A stretch of DNA of 64,000 nucleotides from Methanofollis liminatans DSM 4140 (GTDB taxonomy: Archaea; Halobacteriota; Methanomicrobia; Methanomicrobiales; Methanofollaceae). Of the stretch, positions 8,053 to 16,889 are shown piece after piece. The stretch covers positions 2,196,967-2,260,966 of the forward strand of contig NZ_CM001555.1 of assembly GCF_000275865.1 (NCBI RefSeq). The letters run 5' to 3'. Made by a program: the position numbers and the translations under genes. A model generated the notes under the pieces. The model saw only the letters and a program-made list of their open reading frames with translations, did no database searches and had not been told where the DNA came from. Positions within the stretch are counted from its first letter, which is position 1. Every line of letters begins with the position of its first letter.

Positions 8053-8061
8053 AGTATATAG
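8053..8061 (-). promoter_or_regulatory. TATA box of the minus-strand arsenic operon
   Basis: AGTATATAGG on the plus strand reads as a TATA element on the minus strand, about 25 bases before operator copy 2 and 50 bases before the ATG at 8006. Confidence 0.5.
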
Positions 8062-8069
8062 GTTGCGGT

Positions 8070-8085
8070 TTCACTAATTTTTGAA
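8070..8085. promoter_or_regulatory. Candidate ArsR operator, copy 3 (imperfect)
   Basis: TTCACT-AATT-TTTGAA, with the same 6-4-6 spacing as the other copies and an imperfect left arm. It lies between the two divergent promoters. Confidence 0.5.
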
Positions 8086-8120
8086 ATAGGCAGGGCGGTG
8101 CAGGGCCCGCGCCTGACCGA

Positions 8121-8155
8121 ACCCTATATCTGGCATCATTTCATAATCTTTTGAA
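8121..8155 (+). promoter_or_regulatory. arsR promoter with ArsR operator copy 4
   Basis: A TATA element CCCTATATCTGG (8122-8133) is followed by TTCATA-ATCT-TTTGAA at 8140-8155, which covers the expected start site about 25 bases downstream. This suggests that ArsR represses its own gene. A strong ribosome site GGAGGAG follows at 8161-8167. Confidence 0.6.
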
Positions 8156-8175
8156 CTATAGGAGGAGAAACGAGC

Positions 8176-8544
8176 GTGGACGAGAAGAAGTGTTGTGGAG
8201 AGGGATACCGCGGCATTCCCCTGGAGATCGAAGCCTCGCTCTGCCGGTGCGGCGGCATCGAAGGGTTGATCGAGCGCCTGCCCCCCGACGCCGCGATCGC
8301 GGCGAGGTGCGCCGCCCACCGGGCGCTCGCCGACCCCTTCCGCCAGAAGATCCTCGCCATGCTCGCCGTCCAGCCCCTCTGCGTCTGCGTGATCAAGGCG
8401 GTGCTCGAGATCGCCGACTCCAAACTCTCCTACCACCTCTCGGTGCTGAAAAAAGCCGGACTGATCCAGGGCGATCAGCAGGGCAACTGGATCATCTACC
8501 GCCTCACCGGCGAGGGCGAGCGGTGGGCGCCGCCCCGCACCTGA
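8176..8544 (+). CDS. arsR: ArsR-family metalloregulator
   Basis: A 122-residue winged-helix repressor starting at GTG, nine bases after GGAGGAG. The DNA-binding core has L-C-V-C-V-I at residues 68-73, the classical alpha-3 metal site (ELCVCDL in bacterial ArsR), followed by the recognition helix S-K-L-S-Y-H-L-S-V-L-K-K-A-G-L. Extra cysteines at 6, 7, 23, 25 and 45 extend the N-terminus and could add ligands. It is divergent from the arsenic operon and has the proposed operator at its own promoter. Arsenite binding would release it from DNA; this is family knowledge. Confidence 0.9.
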   Translation: MDEKKCCGEGYRGIPLEIEASLCRCGGIEGLIERLPPDAAIAARCAAHRALADPFRQKILAMLAVQPLCVCVIKAVLEIADSKLSYHLSVLKKAGLIQGDQQGNWIIYRLTGEGERWAPPRT

Positions 8545-8545
8545 A

Positions 8546-9301
8546 TCAGATCCGCCCCCCAACCGTGCGCTCGTGCAGGGCCATCGCGACCGCACCGAAG
8601 AGGAGGGCGAACCCGGCAAGGGCGGCGAGATCGGCGATCACCGGGAAGGTGTGGGTGTCCAGGAGGGCGTAGCGGGCGATATCGGTGAAATAGGTGAGCG
8701 GCGAGCATACGGCCAGGGCCTGCCCCCAGAGCGGGAGTTCCTCCACCGGGACGAAGACGCCGCTGATGAAGATGAGCGGGAACTTCACCAGGGACGAGAG
8801 CATCATGACGTTCGAGGGGGTGTTCGTCGGCGGCGTCGAGAGGAGGAGGCCGAACGCCGAGAAGCAGACGGCCCCGAGGACGATCCCGGCGAGGAGGGCG
8901 AGCGGGTGGAGGGGCGGCGCCCCGGCGGCCCACCCGATCCCGACCGGGACGGCGGCGATGAGGAGGGTGAAGACGAGCGACGCCAGCATATCCCCGGCGA
9001 CGAGCGTGCGCATCGTGATCGGGGCGGCGAGCAGGCGCTCCAGGGTCCGTGCCTGCGCCTCCCAGGGCTGGATCACCGGCGATACGGCGGTGGCGGTGAA
9101 GAAGAGGCTCATCGCCAGGAGGCCCGATACGAGAAACGGCGCCGAGAGCCCCCGGTTGCCGACGGCGAAGGCGAGGAAGAGGAAGAGCGGCATGAAGAGC
9201 CCGAAGATCACCACCGGCCCCTTCGCGTAGTAGATCCTGATGTCCTTTTTCGTGATAGCAAGGGCGCGGCGCATCTGCTCGAACGGGTGCTCCGGGTTCA
9301 T
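8546..9301 (-). CDS. ABC-2 type transporter permease
   Basis: A 251-residue membrane protein with six predicted helices, the charged N-terminal segment typical of ABC-2 permeases, and the mid-protein Q-P-W-E-A-Q-A-R-T-L-E-R-L-L-A-A-P coupling helix. It overlaps the ATPase gene by an ATG within the end of that gene (9298-9301) and is convergent with arsR. With the ATPase it forms a drug- or lipid-type exporter. The substrate is not evident, and the position beside arsR may be incidental. Confidence 0.88.
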   Translation of the reverse strand: MNPEHPFEQMRRALAITKKDIRIYYAKGPVVIFGLFMPLFLFLAFAVGNRGLSAPFLVSGLLAMSLFFTATAVSPVIQPWEAQARTLERLLAAPITMRTLVAGDMLASLVFTLLIAAVPVGIGWAAGAPPLHPLALLAGIVLGAVCFSAFGLLLSTPPTNTPSNVMMLSSLVKFPLIFISGVFVPVEELPLWGQALAVCSPLTYFTDIARYALLDTHTFPVIADLAALAGFALLFGAVAMALHERTVGGRI

Positions 9302-10251
9302 CCCGTCCCCTCCGTCAGTCTGAGGAACGCCTCGTCCAGGGTCGGCGCCGGGGTGTTCAGGCGCACGATCCGCAGACTCTCTGCCCCGGCGAATCCGACG
9401 AGGGCGCGGACGGCGGCGTCCACGTCCGCGGTGGCGATCACCCACCGGTCCCCTTCCCGGTCGGCAGAGACGATCCCGGCCAGGGCCGCAAGGGCGCCCG
9501 CCTCCACCCGACCGTCAAAACTCACTTCGACGGTGTGGAGACGCTCGATCGCCATCTTCAGGCGTTCCGGGGCGTCGAGAGCGACGATCCGGCCCGTGCG
9601 CATGATCGCCACCCGGTCGCAGAGGCGGTTCGCCTCGTCCATGTTGTGGGTGGTGAGGAAGATCGTCGTCCCGGCGGCGTTGAGGTCGCGCAGCATCGAG
9701 AGGATCAGGTGCGTGCTCTGGACGTCGAGCCCCCCGGTCGGTTCGTCCAGGAAGAGGAGATCGGGCTCGTGCAGGAGGGCCATCGCGAGGATGAGCCGCT
9801 GCTTCATCCCCTTCGAGAACCCCTGCACCCGGTCGTCCTGCCGCTCGAAGAGGCCGAGGGCCGAAAGGAGCGCCTCAGCCCGGCGTTCGGCCTTCGAGCG
9901 TTCGAGGCCGTAGAGCCCGGCGACGAGCATCAGGTTCTGCCTGGCGGTCAGGTCGGCGTAGGCGTTCGCCGTCTCGGGCACGACGCCGAAACCCTGTTTC
10001 GCCCGCACCGGCGCCCTGACGATATCGTGCCCCAGGATCCGGGCCGACCCGCCGTCCGGCCTGATCACCCCGGTGAGCATCCGGACCGTCGTGGTCTTGC
10101 CGGCGCCGTTCGGCCCCAGGAACCCGAAGACCTCGCCCCGGCGCACCGAGAACGAGACGCCGTCGACCGCCGCGACCCCGTTGAAGGTCTTCCTCAGGCC
10201 GGCGGCCTCGATGGCATATTCCCCGCCGTCCCTCTCCTGCACGCCGTCCAT
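9298..10251 (-). CDS. ABC transporter ATP-binding protein
   Basis: A 317-residue ATPase with Walker A G-P-N-G-A-G-K-T-T at residues 46-54, the signature F-S-K-G-M-K-Q-R at 145-152, Walker B L-L-F-L-D-E-P near 165-171, and H-switch T-T-H-N. A 90-residue C-terminal domain (DUF4162-like) follows, as in daunorubicin/NatA-type exporters. The start at 10249-10251 has GGGAG eight bases upstream. It pairs with the permease at 8546-9301. Confidence 0.92.
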   Translation of the reverse strand: MDGVQERDGGEYAIEAAGLRKTFNGVAAVDGVSFSVRRGEVFGFLGPNGAGKTTTVRMLTGVIRPDGGSARILGHDIVRAPVRAKQGFGVVPETANAYADLTARQNLMLVAGLYGLERSKAERRAEALLSALGLFERQDDRVQGFSKGMKQRLILAMALLHEPDLLFLDEPTGGLDVQSTHLILSMLRDLNAAGTTIFLTTHNMDEANRLCDRVAIMRTGRIVALDAPERLKMAIERLHTVEVSFDGRVEAGALAALAGIVSADREGDRWVIATADVDAAVRALVGFAGAESLRIVRLNTPAPTLDEAFLRLTEGTG

Positions 10252-10295
10252 ATCCCGATCTCCCTCTCTCAGGGGATCGGGATAAAGGTGCGGGC

Positions 10296-11759
10296 CTATT
10301 TCTCCCGCGAGAAACCCCGGTCCAGCGTCGCCTGGCTCTCCTCGTTCAGCCCGGTGACATAGACCGATTTCCCGTGCTGCTGGTAGCGGTGGACCACCCG
10401 CGTGATCGCCTCGACCCCTGACTGGTCCCAGATATGCGAGTGCGAGAAATCGATCCGCACCCGCACCGGGTCGCCGGCATAGTCGAAGAGGTCCATGAAG
10501 GCCGACATCGTTCCGAAGAAGAGCTGGCCTTTCATCGTATAGACCATCGCGCCGTCCTCCCGCAGGGTTTTCGCCGCCGATATGACCGAGATCTTCCAGC
10601 CGAAGATGAGGGCGGCGAGGACGACCCCGGCGATGACGCCCTTTGCCAGGTCGTGGGTGGCGACGACGATGGCGACGGTGAGGAGCATCACGGCGGCGTC
10701 GCCCCGCGGGATCCTGGGCAGGTCGCGGACCGACTGCCACTCGAAGGTGCCGACGGCGACCATGATCATCACGCCGACCAGGGCGGCCATCGGGATCATG
10801 GCGACGATATCCCCGAGGACGATGATCAGGAAGATCAGGAAGAGGCCGGCGACGAGGGTGGAGAGGCGCCCCGACCCGCCGGACCTGACATTGATCACCG
10901 ACTGCCCGATCATGGCGCACCCGGCCATGCCGCCGAAGAGGCCGGCGACGCAGTTTGCAATCCCCTGCCCCCGCACCTCGCGGTCGTTGTCCCCCTGCGT
11001 CCCGGTCATCTCGTCAATGATCGAGGCGGTGAGCAGGGACTCGATGAGCCCGACGATGACCAGGGTCACAGCGTACGGGAGGATGATGAGGAGCGTGTCG
11101 AGGGTCAGCGGGACGACCGGCAGGTGGAAAGAGGGGAGGGTGCGGGTAATCTCGCCCATGCCGCCGACGGTGAGGACGTCGAGGTGGAGGGCGACGGCGG
11201 CGGCGGTCACCGCCACGATGGCGACGAGCGCCGGCGGGACGGCCTTCGTCAGGCGGGGGAGGAGGACGATGATCGCAACCGACGCCGCCGAGAGGGCATA
11301 GACCGCCGGCGGCGCCCCGATCAGGAAGGGGAGTTGAGCGAGGAAGATCAGGATGGCGAGGGCGTTGACGAAGCCGAGCACGACCGAGTACGGGATGAAC
11401 GTTATGAACCGCCCGACGTTCAAGAGGCCGAGGGCGAGCTGGATGATCCCGGTCAGGACGGTCGCCGCCAGCAGGTATTCGAGGCCGTAGTCGCGGACCA
11501 GGACGACCATGATCAGGGCCATCGACCCGGTGGCCGCCGAGATCATGCCGGGGCGCCCGCCGGCGAAGGCGATGACCACGGCGATGCAGAAGGAGGCGTA
11601 GAGCCCGACCATCGGGTCGACGCCGGCGATGATCGAGAAGGCGATCGCCTCAGGGATCAGGGCGAGGGCCACGGTCATCCCGGCCAGGGTATCCCCGCGG
11701 ATATTGGAGAGCCACGCCTTTTTCAGCGCGGCAAAATCAGGGGCGATAGTGAAATTCAC
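10296..11759 (-). CDS. SulP-family inorganic anion transporter with STAS domain
   Basis: A 487-residue protein with 10-12 transmembrane helices (about 25-400), the SulP motif G-L-Y-A-S-F near residue 60, and a C-terminal STAS domain (about 415-475, with the [13 protein letters not shown] segment). It imports or exchanges sulfate, bicarbonate or a related anion. I chose the GTG at 11757-11759 because AGAGGA lies seven bases before it; longer forms starting at 11798 or 11858 lack such a site. Confidence 0.9.
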   Translation of the reverse strand: MNFTIAPDFAALKKAWLSNIRGDTLAGMTVALALIPEAIAFSIIAGVDPMVGLYASFCIAVVIAFAGGRPGMISAATGSMALIMVVLVRDYGLEYLLAATVLTGIIQLALGLLNVGRFITFIPYSVVLGFVNALAILIFLAQLPFLIGAPPAVYALSAASVAIIVLLPRLTKAVPPALVAIVAVTAAAVALHLDVLTVGGMGEITRTLPSFHLPVVPLTLDTLLIILPYAVTLVIVGLIESLLTASIIDEMTGTQGDNDREVRGQGIANCVAGLFGGMAGCAMIGQSVINVRSGGSGRLSTLVAGLFLIFLIIVLGDIVAMIPMAALVGVMIMVAVGTFEWQSVRDLPRIPRGDAAVMLLTVAIVVATHDLAKGVIAGVVLAALIFGWKISVISAAKTLREDGAMVYTMKGQLFFGTMSAFMDLFDYAGDPVRVRIDFSHSHIWDQSGVEAITRVVHRYQQHGKSVYVTGLNEESQATLDRGFSREK

Positions 11760-11968
11760 GGCATTTCCTCTGGATATTGAGCGTGGCACAGAGACCATGC
11801 CCCGGGCGGTGCGGCCATGCCGCGGATGACAGTATATATGGGGGCCGGTCTTTTTCAAAGTATGCCGGCGGCGCGCAGGGAGAGGCCCGGCACGGATTTA
11901 AGGTGCGATATCCCTCTGTATAGAACTGATGGGCCGGGCCGACGCCGACCGGCCCTCTGGAGGTCCTC

Positions 11969-12391
11969 ATGTTTCATACGGTGCTTCTTGCAATAGACGG
12001 TTCGGAGAATTCCCGCCGTGCGGCCGCCACCGCCGCCGGCCTCGTCCACGACCTGGCGGGGTCGTCCCTCGCCGCGGTCTATGTCGCCGCGACCCCTGCG
12101 CAGTCCAGGATCGTGCGGGCGAACTTCGACGTCCACGCCGTCCTCGAGGAGGACGCCCGCTCGATCGCCGCCCCGATCCTCGACCTCATCGAGAAGGCGG
12201 GCGTCCCGTACACCCTGGAGGTCGGAATGGGCGATCCCGCAGCGGAGATCCTCGCCACCGCCGGGCGGGTCGGCGCCGACCTGATCGTGATCGGGAGCCG
12301 CGGGCTCGGCGCCCTCACGGGGGTCGTCCTCGGGAGCGTCAGCCAGAAGGTCGCCCAGGCCGCCGCCTGCCCGGTGATGATCGTCAAGTAG
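11969..12391 (+). CDS. Universal stress protein, single domain
   Basis: A 140-residue UspA protein with N-terminal V-L-L-A-I-D-G-S-E-N and the ATP-binding signature I-G-S-R-G-L-G-A-L-T-G-V-V-L-G-S-V-S near residues 108-125, so it is of the nucleotide-binding type. Ribosome site GGAGG lies eight bases before the ATG. It is divergent from the SulP gene; the shared interval has GGATTTAAGG and TGTATAGAAC TATA-like elements. Its client is unknown. Confidence 0.92.
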   Translation: MFHTVLLAIDGSENSRRAAATAAGLVHDLAGSSLAAVYVAATPAQSRIVRANFDVHAVLEEDARSIAAPILDLIEKAGVPYTLEVGMGDPAAEILATAGRVGADLIVIGSRGLGALTGVVLGSVSQKVAQAAACPVMIVK

Positions 12392-12394
12392 GCT

Positions 12395-13057
12395 TCACCA
12401 CCGCGGCCGCGCCGCCCCGAAGGCCTCGGCATACCTGCTCCCCGGCACGAGCAGACTCCGGTAGCGGTTCAGCCCCAGGGCGATCTCGTCGTAGGCGTGC
12501 ACGCCGCACTGCGAGGCGTGGCAGCGGACCGCCTCCCCTTTTCTCTCGGCGACGCCGGTGATATCGAGCGCCGTCGCCGGTTCTGCGAGCGGCGTCCAGA
12601 CCTCGTACAGGCGGATCTCCCCCACCTGGTGCGGGGTCTCGCCGAGGTCGGGGAAATGGGGTGTTCCGGCCCGCCTGACGGCGTCGATCGCCGCCGCGGC
12701 GAGGGCGGCGTGGTCGGGGTGGGCGTCGCCTCCGTGGTGGACGTAAACGATCGCCGGGCGCACCTCCCTGACGGCCCGACCGATCGCGGCGACCAGAGGA
12801 TAGCCCGCATAGGCGAGGCGGCCGTCGGGAAAGTCCAGGAAGACCGGCGGTTCCGCCCCCAGGACGGCGCACGCCTCCGCGGCCTCGGCCCGGCGCCGTG
12901 CGGCCGTTTCATCTTCAGGGGCGCCCAACGCCCCGGCCTCCCCGGCGGTGGCGTAGAGCACCGTCACCCGGTCGCCGGCGGCGGCGTGGAGGGCCAGGCT
13001 CCCGCCGCACCCGATCTCGGGGTCGTCAGGGTGCGCCCCGAGGGCAAGCACATGCAT
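12395..13057 (-). CDS. PIG-L family deacetylase (LmbE-like)
   Basis: A 220-residue zinc-dependent N-acetyl-sugar deacetylase. The metal and catalytic motif A-H-P-D-D is at residues 8-12, and the H-P-D-H motif is near residue 112, completing the zinc site. Substrates in this family include N-acetylglucosamine-linked lipids or nucleotide sugars; none is indicated here. It is convergent with the Usp gene, four bases apart. The plus-strand frames across this gene are shadows. Confidence 0.9.
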   Translation of the reverse strand: MHVLALGAHPDDPEIGCGGSLALHAAAGDRVTVLYATAGEAGALGAPEDETAARRRAEAAEACAVLGAEPPVFLDFPDGRLAYAGYPLVAAIGRAVREVRPAIVYVHHGGDAHPDHAALAAAAIDAVRRAGTPHFPDLGETPHQVGEIRLYEVWTPLAEPATALDITGVAERKGEAVRCHASQCGVHAYDEIALGLNRYRSLLVPGSRYAEAFGAARPRW

Positions 13058-13155
13058 GGAGGGGGATCGTCCCGGTCAGGCAAATATCTGCCGGGCAGGC
13101 GTCAGACAGGAGGATGAATATTCACATAATCGCAAACATACACGCAAAAATCCAG

Positions 13156-13188
13156 ATTTCAAGGTAAAAGAATTTATATTCTTGAAAT
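13156..13188. promoter_or_regulatory. Nested inverted repeats upstream of 13252 gene
   Basis: Outer arms ATTTCAAG (13156-13163) and CTTGAAAT (13181-13188) enclose an inner palindrome AAGAAT-TTAT-ATTCTT (13168-13183) in AT-rich promoter DNA. The layout suggests a repressor site and TATA region for the gene at 13252. Confidence 0.5.
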
Positions 13189-13251
13189 TTTATGGATAAT
13201 CGCCACAAAAAAATTTATTTTCCCCCGCGTGCACCACTCCAGGGGGACGTC

Positions 13252-14013
13252 ATGGTATCACCTGTTGAACAGCATATTTTTCATAAAGACTGGATAGACC
13301 TCTGGTTTTCCGTGCCGCACCGTTACCCTTCGCGGCCGACCCAATATGATCTTTCCTGCACACTCCACACCCTTGCCGGCGCCGTCAAGACCACCTTCGC
13401 CACCGCCCGCGCCCGGGACCTCACGGCCCGGGGAGAGCCTCCGGTCGTGCTCGACTATGCCGGACGCACCTGTTTTCATCCCGATGCCGGCACCCTCCCC
13501 TCGTTTCGGATCCTCACCAGAAAGACCACCGACCCGGCCGCGGTGGAGTTCCTGATCGTCCCGCGGGACCGCTACTCGCTCCGCACCCTCGCCACCGACC
13601 GCGCCGCCCTCCTGGAGGTGAACCGGATGCTTGCCGCCAGGTACGGGTTTTCGGGCATGCCCTCGGCCCGGACCTGCGCCGGCTTCGACGAGGACGGCGA
13701 ACCGGTCGGGCGGGTCTGGTACGGCCCGCTCTCGATGCGCTACCTGATGCGCGACCGGATCAGGACGGCGGTGAGCGACCTCTTCTATGACAAATTCTGC
13801 TTCTTCCAGACGGTCTTCGACGAGATCCAGACCTTTCAGAACGGCGGCATGAGCGAGTATGCCGCCTCATGGCTCGACCGGGTGAACACCATCGTCGACG
13901 AGGAACTCGACCGGTTGAAGAGCGACCGCCGCACCCTCGAAAAACAGAAACGAGCGATTCACACCTTTCTCCACAACCTCCACCACCGGGAAGCGATGTC
14001 ACGGATGCACTGA
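13252..14013 (+). CDS. Hypothetical cytosolic protein, 253 residues
   Basis: I do not recognise a family. The product is soluble, begins M-V-S-P-V-E-Q-H-I, is rich in Arg, Phe and Tyr, and ends in a helical basic segment that could form a coiled coil. I selected the ATG at 13252 because AGGGGG lies six bases upstream; an in-frame ATG at 13192 has no ribosome site and lies inside the inverted-repeat promoter region. The last 15 bases overlap the end of the convergent membrane-protein gene. Confidence 0.78.
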   Translation: MVSPVEQHIFHKDWIDLWFSVPHRYPSRPTQYDLSCTLHTLAGAVKTTFATARARDLTARGEPPVVLDYAGRTCFHPDAGTLPSFRILTRKTTDPAAVEFLIVPRDRYSLRTLATDRAALLEVNRMLAARYGFSGMPSARTCAGFDEDGEPVGRVWYGPLSMRYLMRDRIRTAVSDLFYDKFCFFQTVFDEIQTFQNGGMSEYAASWLDRVNTIVDEELDRLKSDRRTLEKQKRAIHTFLHNLHHREAMSRMH

Positions 14014-14580
14014 GTCCCCGGCGACCGCCCGCACCTCTACCGGCATCCCGATCACCTTCAGGTAGACCCGGCGCATCCGCCGCGCCGGGTGCCAGCCGTA
14101 CAGGAAAAACTGCACCGGTTCCCAGAGGGCGACCCAGCCGATGATGATGAAACTCTCCCGGATCACGGCGGCGAACCCGTTCGTCGTCCACGGGGTGAGG
14201 AACTGGTGCGCAGAGAGGCAGGCGAAGAGGAAGAGAAGCCCGATCGCCATATTGATCCGCCCCTCCCGGAACCGCAGCCGCATCTGCCGATTGCCGTTTC
14301 TGACGAGATAGGTAAAATGCGCCCTGACCGCCCGCTCCATCATGCGGGCGTTCTCCCCGGTCGCCGATGCGGGCGGGAGGTAGATGACGATCTTCATCGG
14401 CGTCTCCGGGGGCAGGTCGGAGACGGCGGCGAGGATGTAGTCCACGGCGTCCCTATCGAGTTCCTTCTCGTAGAAGGGCGCCGGGTCGAAGGAGTTGAAG
14501 AACTGGGCGACCGAGGAGAGCGTCATCTCGACGAGGGTCGTCCCGCCCTCGACGCGGTAATGGGAGACGAGTTCGGTCAT
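13999..14580 (-). CDS. Hypothetical membrane-anchored protein, 193 residues
   Basis: A soluble N-terminal domain of about 105 residues is followed by two transmembrane helices (about 110-128 and 137-160) and a short basic tail. The first half includes L-P-P-E-T-P-M-K-I-V-I-Y-L-P and a Glu/Arg-rich helix. I recognise no named family. It is preceded on the same strand by HypF with a 36-base gap, so it may be co-transcribed with it. Confidence 0.75.
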   Translation of the reverse strand: MTELVSHYRVEGGTTLVEMTLSSVAQFFNSFDPAPFYEKELDRDAVDYILAAVSDLPPETPMKIVIYLPPASATGENARMMERAVRAHFTYLVRNGNRQMRLRFREGRINMAIGLLFLFACLSAHQFLTPWTTNGFAAVIRESFIIIGWVALWEPVQFFLYGWHPARRMRRVYLKVIGMPVEVRAVAGDSVHP

Positions 14581-14616
14581 GCAGGAGTGAGATTCTTTCT
14601 CTCCCTCCCAATAGGG

Positions 14617-16833
14617 TTATCTTTCATCGAGTTCAGCCGCCGCCCATACGCACTGCCCGAAGGAGATGCACCCGTCCCCGAGGGGGTAGCGGCGGTTGAC
14701 CAGGAGGGAGAGGCCCGCATCCTCGACGCACCGGCGGATCGTCTCCCGGATCGCCGCGTTGTAGGCGACGCCCCCGGAGAGGGCGACCGTCCCGATCCCG
14801 CGCTCGGCGGCGGCGTCGATCGCAAGGGTCGCCACGCCGCGGGCAAGGTTGTGCTGCACCGAGGCGGCGATCCCGTGCACGTCCCTCCCGGCCGCCCCCT
14901 CGGCCGCGGCCCGTTTCAAGAGTGCGGCGGTCTGCAGGGTCCGGCAGTTCCCCTCCCGCCCATATTCGAGGTCCCACTCCTCCGCCCGCACCCCGTACGC
15001 CGCCGATTCCAGCTTCATCGCCGGTTCGCCGTCATAGGTCCGCTCCCGGCAGATCCCGAGGAGGGCGGCGGCGGCGTCGAGCACCCGTCCGGTGCTGCTG
15101 GTCCGCGCCACGTTCACCCCCCGCTCCACCTGCCGGGCGAGCACGCCGGCCTCGACCTCGCCGAGGCCGCGTGAGAGGAGGAGGCGCAGGGTCTCCTCCT
15201 CCGGCAGGATCCCATAGAGCATCCGCTCCGGGTACCGGGTCGCCAGGTCGCCGCCCGGCATCGCCACCGTCTGGAGGTGGGCGACCCGTTCGAGGTGCGG
15301 CGCCGCCCCGGCAAAGATTTCGCCGCCCCAGATCGTTCCGTCGTCGCCGTAGCCCACGCCATCGATAGCGATCCCGACGCACTCCTCCCGGGTGGCGGCG
15401 GCGATATGGGCGCGGTGGTGCTGGACGGCCACGAGTTCGGCGCCGGTCTCCGCCGCCAGTTCACGGGCGTACCTGGTCGAGAGGAACTGCGGGTGGAGGT
15501 CGTGGGCGATCACCTCGAACGAGGCCCCGAGCAGGCGCCCGATCTTCTCCACCGTCTCCTGCAGGTAGGCGAGGGTCTGCGGGTTCCGCACATTGCCCAC
15601 GTGCGGCGAGGTGACCGCAAACCCGTTCCGGTAGATCGTCGTCGTGGCGTTGAGTTCGGGCCCGACGCCCAGGATGCAGCGCCCCCCGAGATCGATCGCC
15701 GCCCGCATCGGCGCCATCCCCCGCGAGAGCCTGATGATATGCCCGTCCCGCACCACCGAATCGTCGCAGCGGTTGACGATCTCCCGGTCGTGCACGAGAA
15801 AGGCGTCCGCCGTCCCGCGGAGGCGCTCGACGGCGTCGGCGGTGGCGGTGATCATCGGCGTCCCCGGCATGTTCGCCGAGGTCATCACCAGCAGGTCGTG
15901 GCCGAGGCGGGCGAAGAGGAGGTGGTGGAGCCCGGTGTACGGGAGCATCACCCCGATCGTGTGGAGGGAGGAGATCCCCCTGTTCCCGGCGGGGTCACGC
16001 TTCTCCATCACCACGATCGGGTGCACGCGGTCCCGCAGCGCCCCCCAATCCTCCTCGGTCGGGGAGGCGTAGCGCTCGACGGCGTCCTCCCGCACCATCA
16101 CCGCCAGGGGCTGTTCCTGCCTGCCGAGGCGCCCCTTCAGCACGCCTGCCGCCTCTTCGGTGCAGGCGAGGTGGAAGCCCCCGAGCCCGCGGACGGCGAG
16201 GATCTGCCCGGCGTCGAGCATCGCCGCCGCAGCGGCGACCGGGTCGGCGCACGCCCTCTCCGTCCCGTCCGGCCCCAGGAGGGCGAGGGACGGCCCGCAC
16301 GACGCACAGGCGATCGTCTGGGCGTGATGGCGGCGGCACGCCGGATCGGCGTACTCGGCCCCGCAGGGCGTGCAGGTCGGGAATGCGTCCATCGCCGTCC
16401 GTTCCCGGTCGTACGGGAGGGTTTTTATGATGCTGTAGCGGGGGCCGCAGTTGACGCACGAGGTCGCCCAGTATCCCTCGTAGCGCCCGCCCGGCGTGAA
16501 GATGTCCCTGATGCAATCGTCGCAGACGGCGACGTCCGGCGGGATCATCCCGTCGAGCGATCCCTGGCCGCTCGACCGGATCACAAACCCCGGCCCGACC
16601 TCCTCGTCCAGCGGGAAAACGTCCACGGCGTCGATCGTCGAGAGGACCGTACCCTTCGAGACCTCGGCACAGAACTCAGAAAAGCGCGCACCGGCAGCGG
16701 CGATCTCCACCCGGCTCCCGAGGTTCTTCACCCAGCCTGAAATTGCGTATTTCTCGGCGAGAGCATAGACGAACGGCCTGAATCCAACCCCCTGCACAAT
16801 ACCGCGGATGACGATTTTCCCTCTGTTTTGCAT
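14617..16833 (-). CDS. hypF: Carbamoyltransferase HypF, hydrogenase maturation
   Basis: A full-length 738-residue HypF. It has an acylphosphatase domain (1-90, G-I-V-Q-G-V-G-F-R), two zinc fingers with paired C-x2-C motifs (about 107-185), a YrdC-like domain (about 200-385) and a C-terminal Kae1-like domain with V-Q-H-H-R-A-H and D-G-V-G-Y-G-D-D-G. It converts carbamoyl phosphate to the cyano ligand donor for [NiFe] hydrogenases, which a methanogen needs for hydrogen use. The start at 16831-16833 lies 15 bases downstream of a shared divergent promoter. Confidence 0.96.
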   Translation of the reverse strand: MQNRGKIVIRGIVQGVGFRPFVYALAEKYAISGWVKNLGSRVEIAAAGARFSEFCAEVSKGTVLSTIDAVDVFPLDEEVGPGFVIRSSGQGSLDGMIPPDVAVCDDCIRDIFTPGGRYEGYWATSCVNCGPRYSIIKTLPYDRERTAMDAFPTCTPCGAEYADPACRRHHAQTIACASCGPSLALLGPDGTERACADPVAAAAAMLDAGQILAVRGLGGFHLACTEEAAGVLKGRLGRQEQPLAVMVREDAVERYASPTEEDWGALRDRVHPIVVMEKRDPAGNRGISSLHTIGVMLPYTGLHHLLFARLGHDLLVMTSANMPGTPMITATADAVERLRGTADAFLVHDREIVNRCDDSVVRDGHIIRLSRGMAPMRAAIDLGGRCILGVGPELNATTTIYRNGFAVTSPHVGNVRNPQTLAYLQETVEKIGRLLGASFEVIAHDLHPQFLSTRYARELAAETGAELVAVQHHRAHIAAATREECVGIAIDGVGYGDDGTIWGGEIFAGAAPHLERVAHLQTVAMPGGDLATRYPERMLYGILPEEETLRLLLSRGLGEVEAGVLARQVERGVNVARTSSTGRVLDAAAALLGICRERTYDGEPAMKLESAAYGVRAEEWDLEYGREGNCRTLQTAALLKRAAAEGAAGRDVHGIAASVQHNLARGVATLAIDAAAERGIGTVALSGGVAYNAAIRETIRRCVEDAGLSLLVNRRYPLGDGCISFGQCVWAAAELDER

Positions 16834-16842
16834 TCAAGACCT

Positions 16843-16889
16843 GCAAAAACTTATTGTGTGATAGAGCGATATATAAATAGGGTTTTTGC
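16843..16889. promoter_or_regulatory. Divergent hypF promoter with long-spaced inverted repeat
   Basis: GCAAAAAC (16843-16850) and GTTTTTGC (16882-16889) are perfect inverted arms enclosing a central TATA element GATATATAAATAG (16869-16881) that can serve either strand. An arm falls at the expected start site on each side. Confidence 0.5.

Noticed and set aside
10434-11780. A 448-codon plus-strand frame opposite the SulP transporter
   Set aside because: Composition is almost only D, G, E, R and H, as expected from the complement of a membrane protein gene.
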